Origin: Flammeovirga sp. EKP202
GTDB lineage: Bacteria > Bacteroidota > Bacteroidia > Cytophagales > Flammeovirgaceae
Direction: 5' to 3'
Length of the DNA stretch: 64,000 bases
Assembly: GCF_014534745.1 (NCBI RefSeq)
Contig: NZ_JACVVP010000013.1
Location: 108,844 to 172,843 of the forward strand
Below are positions 26,785 to 38,700 of this stretch, in pieces (position 1 is the first letter of the stretch; each line of letters begins with the position of its first letter). A program made the position numbers and the translations under genes. The notes under the pieces are model-generated. The model ran no database searches. It was not told the origin of the DNA and worked only from the letters and a program-made list of their open reading frames with translations.

Positions 26785-29700
26785 ATGAAAGGCTTTTATT
26801 ATAAAATAAAGTCCCGGGTTGTTATTGCCTTTATTTTCACTTTGCTAAGTCAGACAGTACTGATGGCTCAGAGTATAAATGAAGGTTGTACCAATCGGAA
26901 TGACTTTGAGCAGGCATCAGTCATCAATTTTGACCCGACCTGTTCTACTAACTCGCTATTTTATTTTAGTAGTGGGTCCATCGAAATAAATGATGGGGAG
27001 ATAGCCCAAGGAGGTATCTCAGAAAAGCATACTATCTTGGATAAGGTAGATGCCAAAGACTTTTCTCTCTACTCAGGTTTAGAGGTAACATGGTCTTACA
27101 ATGCGGATGCGATCGAATCAGAATTCTATGATAGTATCTGGATTTATCGTGCTAAAGCAGAGGATGTAGTTGAAATTTCAGATAGTACAATAGCAACGAA
27201 CCTCACAGAAAACATGGTGCATATAGCAACAGTTGCTATTGATGCTCCTGGTTTTACATATACTGATTATGATGTAGAAAGTGGTAAAGAGTATTTATAT
27301 ATTCTTAGAGCATTTGGATATGAACAATCAGCTCCTGTTACCACTTATCGTGAATCGGAATACATTGCAGATTATGGCTCTGTTATGGCATTTGGTCTTA
27401 CAGCTTCTAACAAAGCTTCTGATGACATGGTGCTAGTAGAATGGGAAATTGATGCGAACTGTTTGATTGGAGATTTTGATGAATCTGTTTATTTCAGAAT
27501 ACTAGATGATGATACTGAAGAGGAGATATTTGTAACACATATTACAGATCCTTCTTCTTTTATCAATTCCACTAAACTCAATGGCGAATATCAGCTTATG
27601 TTCGAGAAAGAGGAATCTTATATTTCTATTGACCCAATTGCAGACTTAGGAGCTGGTTTTAGATCTTATGAATATAGCTTTGAAGCTTGGATTAAGATCG
27701 AAGAACTGACCCAGAGTAAACATTTGATTTTAACTGATGATACAGAAAATCAGCAACTTTACATCAGTAATAATACGTTCTTCTTGAAAACAGAAGACGG
27801 TGAGATAGCATTAGGAGGAACAATTGATGAAAATACTTGGACACACGTTTCTTTGACTGCAGAACCTGCATCAGGTGAGCAAGTATTTAAGTTGTATTTA
27901 GACGGTGAATTAGTTAACACAGTCTCTGGTATTATGCCTTGGGAGTTTACAAAGATTGCCGGAAATGGGAATGGTGAACAACTTAATGGTGCTATTGCTG
28001 ATATAAGGCTTTGGGATCATACTAGAAACAGTCTTGAAGTAAAATACAATTATTATTATCCAGTATTAGGATCAACAACAGGTCTAGTGGCTTTATACTC
28101 CGCTAAAAACTACGATAGTGGTAATCCATTATCATTGTCAAATGAAGTTACGAGTAATGCAAGTTATGTGGCCGGTATAAATTATGGCAACTGGACTGCT
28201 TTTGATAATGAGACAGACAAAAATAGGTTATTTGTAGGGTCTGTAATTGACTTTTTAGGTCCTGACGTAAGTAGAAATTATCGTTTGCAGATTACAGAGT
28301 ATGGTTCAAGTGAGCCGGTGTGTGTAACATTGAGAGCTACTGGATCAACGAGTACATTGTATGATGGAGACTTAATGGCAACTTCCAACGACCCAGGAAA
28401 AGTGACACTGACATGGTCGGATTCAAGTGATGTTACAGACCAATATATCATCTACAGAAACAATTCAGAAATCGCTAGAACAAGAAGTACTTCTTATGAA
28501 GATTATCAAAGTTCAGGTTTATGGATGGGTGAGGAAAATACTTATACCGTAAAAAGGTATAACGCTCGACATGATGAAATATATGATCTTGATGAAACAA
28601 CGGGTGCTTTATTTGATATGGATATTACTGCTTCATATAAAGACGGTACAGTGATATTGGATTGGACGAATTTGACTAGTGATGATAACGATACTTTAGT
28701 CATAGACACACTTGCAGTTTATTATAATGGTTCTCAACTCACGCTCTTAAGTTCAACAATTGATACTTATGAATACACATTCCCTATACATGGTGATTTA
28801 GAAACCTATAAGATAGCGGGTATTAAAAATGGGGAGATCTATGGTTATGATGAATTGGAGATAGATGTACCAAAAATTGGTTCCATAAGTGGTTATTTAG
28901 TCTCTGACTTAGCAGAAACTATTCGAAGAGGAAGAAGAAGACCTAATTTAAATGTTGCCGACACTTTAAGACCTTGGGCTTTAGAAAATACAAGGATAAT
29001 CGCTTCTGCAACATTAGATGATGTAGTCTATTCAGATACAACAACCACTGATTTTGAAGGCAGTTTTAAATTTGATCAACTTTATTTTGGCGCAACCGGC
29101 GTAACGTATACCATTAGAGTTGCGGATTATGATTATGAATTATTGGACAATGAATTCTACGTTTCATTAGATACACCAAGTAGAAATGATGTATTAGTAT
29201 TGGTAGACGAATCATTTAATGCTGTAGCCGATTTACCAGTAGTTTATGATCCATTATCATTAGGTGTCAATGAAAATGCGACCTCGGTTGAAATTTTCTT
29301 CAACCTAAAGTCTAATGTGATTCCAAACGATCAAGTTGTTTTTTATATCCAAAGAAAGCTTCCAGAACAAACGGAAGAAGAATGGGAATTACTAGCCCTC
29401 ATCAGTGAATGGAGTAACTATTATTTAGATGGATCAAATGATAGTAATTATCCAGAACGCTTGCGATTTTTTGATGAAGAAGTAGCACCAAATACAACAT
29501 ATGATTATAAGTTGATCACGGCTACTTTTACACATGAAGAAGTGAATTACAATGAAACTGTCATTACAGATGTGACTACTGAATCTCTTCCAACTCCTTC
29601 ATCATTTTCGGTGGCTACAACTTCAAATGGAGAAGTGAAATTTAATTTAGGTACTTCAAGCTATGATTTTAATCAATTCTTGATCACTAGAATTGTAGAG

Positions 29701-32700
29701 GGATCTTCAGAGGAAGAAGAAATTGCACATCTTGAAAGAAGGGACCGTTCACTAACTTGGAGTGATTTCTTGCCTAATGAAAAAGCGACTTATTATTTGT
29801 ATACTACAAGTAAATATTCAGAAGAGAAATCGACAAAGTTAGAGTATGTTGACTTTATTACTCCTGTATTACCTGTACCAGAATTTGATTTAACTAAATC
29901 TAAGTCGAATAGCGATAAAGCTTTTGAATTAGTTTGGAAGCATCAAGTAAATGAAGCGGATATCTCGTTATCAAAATACAATTTCGATGGCTACCAAATT
30001 TATCGTGTTTCCTCTGTAAATGATACTGTTTTAGTATCAGATATTAGGAAAGAGGCCGTTTACAGTGGTTTGGTTTATGTAGATAATACTTTATCTTTTG
30101 GCGAAAGTTATGACTATCATATCCGAGCTTACAGAAATACTGCCCTACAAGATGATCCAATTGTTTCAGAATTCAATACCACCCCACTAAGTAATGTAGG
30201 AATTAACTATTCTTCATCGGATTTGATGGTAACAGCCGTCTTTGATCCAACAACCGGAAATGACAATGTGGTGAATGTAAATTGGGATTTTGCTTATCAA
30301 AATAATTTGGGAGTAAATGAAGCTGCTCAATTAGAACGAATTGAAATTTCAAGTACAAAACGTGATACTGTAGTTGTTGCAAATTGGTATACTGGAAATT
30401 TTGATTATCAATTCAAGGATGGTTTAACAGGTATTGGATCAAATGTTTCAGAAGTTCAATATATTTTGACTTTTGCATCAGAGAAATTACCAACTGATAT
30501 TTCAAAAACTTCAAATCAACTTATACTTTCAGGTACCTCAACTACTTATGTGGACCCTACAGGTTTTACAGCCACAAAGAATCTTGAAGGAATGATTGAG
30601 TTAACGTGGAATCATCGAATTGATCATTTGGCTCGTTTTGTAATTTCTAGAGATGGTGTAGTTTTGGATACTCTTCCTACACAATATAGAAATTATCTGG
30701 ATGATCAAATCGAAGCCGGAGCCTCTTACATTTATGAATTATGTGCAGTTTATGAAGACCCAAATACTGGTGCTATTCAAAAATCAAAAAATTATGCAGC
30801 AGTAGGATCGAGTAGTGGTCATTTCCAAATGGAAGGAATTGTAGTTGATGCAGATGGTGTAGCACCAGTGATGGGAGTAGATGTGATGGCCTTATTGTAT
30901 GTAAATGGAGAAGTAGTTCAGCGTAAGAATACGGCTTCAGACCAAAAGGGATATTTCCTCTTTAAAGATTTTAATGATGGAAGTGTAACGGGTAAATCTG
31001 AAGTGGACTCAATTGTTATTCTTCTCGAAAAAGATAATTACAATATTGCTGGAGATGTATATGATGCTAATGCGTTATCTTCATCATTATATCAACTTCA
31101 AGCTCAATATCAAAATACAATTCATTATCCTGTAGAAAGAATAGATCACTCTATACCTGCAGAAGTCGTAGCACTAAGTGTAAATGCAATAGAGGAAGAG
31201 AATGCAGTGAAAATTGATTGGATGACTACCACGGAAAACTACACTGGATTTATCTTATTTAGGGATTTCAATGCTATTGAAAAAATAGAGTTGTTGGAAG
31301 GTCAACCCTTAGAATTTTTAGATAAAACGGGTTTGCCAGGTGAGTCATATACTTATGGTATTCAGCCTTATACAGAAATTCCAAATGGCCAAGATCATTA
31401 TGGTGATACCTTGTTGTATGATCATTCTGTGATCTATCCGGGAATCTGTAATATCAGCAGCTTTTATGCAACAGCTGTTCAAGATTCAAATGAAGTGCGT
31501 TTAAGCTGGACATATTCAGGTATTGCAGATGAATTCCATTTATATCGTTCAGGTGATATTATCGCAGCAATTTCAGCCGATGAACCAAACCGATTTGTGG
31601 ATTCAACAGCGGTACCAGGTATTAATTATGTCTATAAATTGATTGGATACAACAGAACTTCCAATTCATTTTCTCAAGAGGCTACAGTGACAACCACTTA
31701 CCCTAACCTTCAGGTGGTGCAAGATTTTGCGGCTACTTCTTCAGATCAGAACGTGGTAAATCTAACATGGACTTATCCGGCAGGGCACATCGATGGGTAC
31801 AAGATTGAGCGAAATGGTAAATTATTAGCACAATTGGAATCGGAAACGTTGGCTTTTACTGATACATCTGGTATTCCTGAATCATGGCATGAATATACTA
31901 TTTATGCATATCGTGAAGATGCTTTTGATAAGTATTATTCCTCTACAGTAACAGATACAGCCACTTTCCCTCAGTTAGCAGCTGTAAAAGATCTACAAGT
32001 AGGAACAGAGAATAGTGTAGCAAAACTAAGCTGGACTTATGATTATGAGTATATCGATGGTTTCATTTTATATCGTGATGGTCAATATTTAACAGAATTG
32101 ACTCCTGATATAACATCTTATATCGATAGCGAAGGTAAACCTGGTCAAAGCTATACGTATCAAGTAAAAGTGCTTGATTTCCGTGATGAAGCACAATCTG
32201 TATATTATTCTGATGAGAAAAATGTAGCATTAGCTTCCTATCCAAATTTCCCTACATTAGGTACTATTTCATCTTCAGGCAATAGTAAGCATCATCTAGG
32301 AGCAAAGTGGACATACAATTGGGAATACATTAATGGTTTCATTGTTTATGTCAACAATGCTGCAGTTGATACCCTTGAATCATGGGAGAGAGATTATTAT
32401 CATATTGATAATGATGGAAGTTCTTGTGGTGCAACAAGGTCAGTGAAAGTTGTTCCGTTTAGGTATATAGATGGGAATGTCATCACTAACTCCACTGCTA
32501 ATCGTTCTGCAAACATAAGTTTTGGAAGTTGTGGGAGTGCTATCGATATGATCTCTAACTTAAATGCGGAAACAAACTATTCTGTGGTGAAATTATCATG
32601 GCAATTCAATTCGGATAAAGATTTGGATGAAGTGAGAATTTTCCGAAATGGAGAATACATCGGATTAACGAATGGGACATCCTATGAGTTTTACGATAGC

Positions 32701-35700
32701 GAAGCGGCTATCAATACGTTGAATTTATATGAAGTAGTCCCTTACAAGAATTCTTCAGTGAATGGTGCTAAAGCGGTAGCAAGTGCCTATGCCTATGCCT
32801 TAAATAGTGTGACAGGTTTGGTGGCAACTGCAAATGGAAATCTACCTGTAGAAGGGGCTGAGGTTAAGCTAACTCATACTGATGATAATAATATCACTTA
32901 TAGCTATGTGACAGCAACCAATAATGTAGGTGGCTATGATTTCAATCAGATTTATTTTAATGAAGAAGATTCTGTTGATTACACAATCACGGCATCATAC
33001 AATGATCACCGATTAATTAATACACCACAAACATTTACGGTTACGGAATCAGGAGTCCACACTGCAGCAACTATTTATGATTTAGATGGAAAGTCAATCA
33101 GTGGTATGGTGACGAAAGCCATAACGGGATGTCCTGTAGAAGGAGCAACAGTGACATTACATTATAAAGATGTATTGGGTAATGATGTCAAGGCTTCTGA
33201 ACAATCTGTTACGGATGGTACTGGTTTCTATTCATTTGTTCCTCTTTCAATGGAAGGTTTAGAATATTATATAATTGATATTTCAGATCAGGATCAAGAA
33301 AATGGAACAGAAGGATATTTCTCTTTCAATGTAGCACCTGACACGCTACTTGCAGCATTATTTATGGATAAAGCAGAGTTTTCTTATGTAGATAGTACTA
33401 CTTATGATTTTGCTATCAATGTTGTTAATGGTTGTCACGGAAGTTTAGGAACTTACAATTTTGAGGTATTGGTTGAATCTAAAGAAGGGTGTATGTATGA
33501 AAAATACAACACGAATTTAAATGGCCTTCTTCAGCTGAGTTTACCAGTAGGAGAGTATTCTTTAAGGGTCTCAGGTGCTGAACCTTTGGATCCTATCTCA
33601 CAATCAGTAGTTGATTATTTTGCGACCAGACCTCAACAAATTAATGTAACTGATATCCATGAGTCCATTTTAAGTGGAGAAAGAGAATTTGTAGGTGAAG
33701 AGGATAGTGTTAAATATTTTGAGTTCCATGTGATTCCTGAAATCCTAACATTAGAGGTAAATGGTTTTGAGGATGTTATCGATGAATTCAATCTAACAAA
33801 TACTACTCCTGAGCAGATTCCTGATTGGCTGAATGTTTTGGTTCAAGGGAATGATTATGAATTCAATTTCCAGATTGAAGAGCAAATTAATACCAATACT
33901 TGTGTGTTGGATTATGGTACTGTAGTAGTGAGAAATGCAGCAGCAAATGCTGAAAAGGCAAATATTGAATTACAGGCAGGACCTGATGGTTTATTCAATT
34001 ATACCTTCACTGCTGAAAATATCAACCCTGCTGTTCCTTATCTACAAGGAATGTTTGTGGAGTACTATAGTAAGGAGGGAGAATTCCTTACAGCAATTGC
34101 CTATCCAGTATTAGTTACGGGTACTGCAGCCGCAGCGGGTAGAGATATCTTAGTTTCTGTTGATACGACTGACAATGGCGAGATCCAAATCCCGTTATTT
34201 GTCTTACGTGACCCTCCTGGAGATGGAAGTTACAGTTATGTAGAGAAAGACGTTACCATCTCTAAATATTACGAAGCAAGTACGGACGATATGCATTGGG
34301 AACAGTGGTTTGAGAAAGTACAAGGAGCTTCTGATTTAGATGATCATGATGATTTCATACCAGAGAATTCAACGGAGATGACGTCTATGTATGGTGATTT
34401 TGCTGAGATTAGTAGCAACGAGAACGATGCTTATGGTATTCACTTGTCATTGAAAACAACCGAGAGGTTTGAAACTTCTAAGTCTCCAACTAAGACCGTG
34501 AAAAACGATGGCTACTTGGATTTCCATGAGGAAGATGTCATCGTTGGTATGGGTGTGGCAATGACATATGGTGTTGCAAAAGAAATCACCATTTTGGAAG
34601 AAGAAGGTGGTGGAGCAACTGTCGCTGAATTGTTAAGCTACGATATTGCAGGAAGTGAAATCACTACGCAATGGTCCTACACGATAGATCACATTCGTCA
34701 GACAGTATTCGAATATGATTCATTGTTGAACAACCCGAATGTTATTTTGAGTGATGATGACAGAGAAATCTTTGAGGTCACACGTGACAACTGGGAAGCT
34801 ATCGACATTTATGTAAATCGTGACGCTATTCCAATGTATGCCATTTGTAAGGAGTTACTTCAAGATAATTTGGTTGAAGATCAAGGATTTGATGAGTTAA
34901 CAACTTTCTGTGAAGCACATTGGGGTAATTGGACAGATGATGACTCTCTAAATGTGTACACGCCTTACAACGAGGATCTTGATGCGGAATACGGCTGGAC
35001 TGATCTTTTAACGGAGCAATACGAAAACTATATCAATAATGTAGCACTCGAACAGCAACAAGCATTTGAGTATACTTTATTGTCAGAAGTATTTAGCGAA
35101 GTGAAGTTAGATGAGGATTACCAAAATGAAATCATCGATGAACATCCTGGTAATGATAGTCAGAATTACAACTACGAAAGTGCAAATGTCTCATTGAAGG
35201 ATGATATCATTACTGATGCAGTAGTAGTAGAAGAAATTCAAGATAATATCGAAGCTTTAATGGAAGTCTTTAGAGAGCAATACCAAGGTGCAGGGATTGA
35301 CAATAAAACTTTCACGGGTGGTGCTGGAGCCAACACCAATCAAATTGTATCTAAATGGGGAACGAAAAATACGTTTACTCAAAAATGGAGAACAAAGGAG
35401 ATGGAATATGGTGCAAGAAAAAGTGAATTCTTTATCAAAACGAAATATGCTGCAGATCTTTCTTATAAGATTGGATTACAATTCAGAGCTAAAACAACCA
35501 CAATTGCTTTAGGTACTGAAGTTACTCCTGCAGGTATTAAGTGGGCGAAAAACTTCGATCTAGGGATCAAAACGGGTATCGAAATGGAAACACGTACTCG
35601 TGTGATCGAAGAAGATAGAGAAACGCACTACGATGAAATCACATTGACCGAAAAAGAAAGTGTAACGCTCGATAGTGCTTATACCATCGGTTATGTATTG

Positions 35701-38700
35701 GATGATGATGACAACGGTGACCTTTATTCCGTAATGGTGGTAAAAGGTACTAACCAAGGTCACACTCCATATTTTGATTTATTAGGTGGTAGAACTGCTT
35801 GTCCATACGTAATAGGAACAGCAAAACGTGATGATTTCACTGCTGGGTACGCATCGAGTGATACCTCTGTGGCCAGTAATGTAATTTATGATGTGGAGCC
35901 AGATAAGAAAGCGATTCTTCACTTCTCTGTTGGTAACGGAAGTTATATTACAACAGATAGACGTTATTTCACGATTGAACCAATTGCGGGTGAAAATAAG
36001 AATCACGCAAGTTTGACTTACGAAAAGAACCCTATTGGTTTGGATGCAGGAGAAGCCTATTATGGAACAATCTTAGTGGAAAGAGTGGATCCTTTCTATG
36101 ACTTCACCGATCTTAAATTTGTGGTTAAACCGGAGTGCGGTGATGGTGCTTATGAAGCGGATACTTTGGAATATGAAGTGTATTTCAATAAGCCTTGTTC
36201 ACCAGTGTCTATCTATGTACCTGAGAGTGATTTTGTTGTCAATTATGATGATGAAGGAAATGAGCTTCTTACCATAAAAGTCACGGATTATGAGGTTGAC
36301 GGTTTATATCATTACACGGAGGGTTTAACCTTAGAATATAGAAGAGAGGGTACTGAAGAATGGACAGAAATTGAGTCAGTTGCCGTGGATAGTTTAAGTA
36401 ATTACTTTGAACTAATGAAGCTTACTTACCCAATGCCTACGTATCCATTTATTTGGAATATTCATGAAGACGAAAGCATCATTGACGGCAATTATGAGAT
36501 TAAAATAACGGCAGAATGTGGTGAATACGGTAACTCTGAATATGACATTATTAGTGGTACAATAGACAGGTCTACAATTCAGTTAGTAGGGGATGAAGCA
36601 CCAAAAGATGGAATTCTTTCTATTGGTGATGTTATCAGTATTGAATTCAATAAAGATTTAGATTGCTATCTGATGGATTCATCGTTAATCACAATTACAG
36701 ATACAGCCCTAAATTCAATTGAATTTGAGGTGATTTGTTCAGGTAGTGGTTTGGAATTCATAATTGAAGAGACCCTCCTAGATAGTTTGAATGATCAACT
36801 TTTGACTGTAAATATTGATTCAGCAGCTCTAGTCGATTATCAAGGTAATTCTAATTTGGAAAGGTTCACATGGGATTTTAAAGTCAATTATTCTCCTGTG
36901 TATTTCTCAAGTAATGAGATTGAGTTCTTTATGGATATGAATACCACTCATCAAGTGGAAGTTACATTGAAATCCAATCTGGATCAAATTGAGTATTTCT
37001 CACTATCAGGATATGATACAACCTGGATTTCTTTATCGAACCAAAATAACATTCTCCTTGAGAACAATGCACAACAACAATTCCGTAATGGGGAGAGAGA
37101 TATGTACTTGAATTTTAATTCTTTCCAAAAAGAAGCAGGGACATATCGCGATACAGTATATGCAAAAGTGGATGGTTTTGAAGCAACAGCACTTTATTTG
37201 ACAGTTCATTTAAATAGTGAAGTATCAAATTGGTCTGTAAATCCAAGTGATTATGAGTCTTCTATGGAAATGATCAGCTTACTCGGTTTTGCAGAAGATG
37301 CTCTATCTAATATGGTATTAAGTGCAGATACGAATGATGTTGTAGCTGCGGTGATCGATAATGAAATCCGTGGAATAGCACAATGGTCGAAATTGGATGA
37401 TGTAAGCAATGATAGACTATACCTTACGGTCTTTGGTAATGCTGATGATCATGGAAAGGCGGTGGACTTCAGAGTACTTGACGCTTCCAACGGATACGAA
37501 TACGATGCATATAATACCAATGGATTAGTCACTTTTCAATCAGACACATTATATGGTCGTACAGGAACGCCTGATACATTAAGAGTAAATAAGTCGGAAG
37601 GTAGAGCAAGGTATATTCATTTATCATCAGGATGGAATATGATTTCATTAAATGCTCAACCAAAAGATGCAAGCGTTGAGAGTATCTTCCTAGGTTATCC
37701 TTTAGTAGAAGGTGATCAAGTAAAGGATAAGAACAATTTTACTCAGTTTGATGGTAAAAATTGGTTAGTTTCTAACTTGGATTCATTGAAAGGAGGTCAA
37801 GGATATTGGGTTTATGTGCAAAATGAAGGTAGTATACGTTTCACGGGTAGCTATCAATCAGGTGATATTACCAGAAACTTCTTACTAGACAAACCTTCAG
37901 GTTGGTACTTAATCGGTTCACCAATCCAAGATGAGCAACACATCAATGAAGTGCTTGGTTTTATAGGAGATATCCCTACAGAAGGTATATTGAAAACACA
38001 AAATCAATTTGCAACTTTTGAAGCGGGTACTTGGAAAGGTCAATTAACGTATATGCAACCTTTTAAAGCTTATCAAATCCAATTGAATGCTCAATCGATT
38101 ATGACATTTGGTACTGACATTCAAGAATTGTGGCCTGAAAAGGATAACCGTTATGAAAGCGAAAGCAATGCAAGAAAGGTACAGAAATGGTCTGTCGAAA
38201 GTTCTCAATTTGAGCATTCAGCTTCTTTAATTGCAAAGATGCATGACCTGCCAATCGAAGAGGGTGATCAATTGATTATCAGCGGACAAAATGATGAGTT
38301 GTATGGTGTACTAGATGCAGTATTTGATGCTGTAAATCAAGAAACCTATTTCTCTGGACTTATTTATGGAGGAAATGCTGAAGAAGAGTTGATAGTGAAA
38401 TATTATCAATCAAGCACAAATACTATAATTGGTACTACAGAGGATTTCTCATACCAGACCAACAAGAGATCAGGATCAGTAGATAACCCTGTATTATTTA
38501 ATCTGAACAATGAAGATAAACAGTTATTGGAGGAAAGGATAAATTTATATCCTAATCCTGTTGAGACTGACTTTGTTCTTCAGTTAGATATGCAAGAAGA
38601 AGATCTTGTTACGATTAGTATCTCTAGTATTTCTGGAGTAAAGTATTTAGAGTTGAATACTACTGTATTCTTAGGTGCAAATGAGATAGAAATTGATTTA

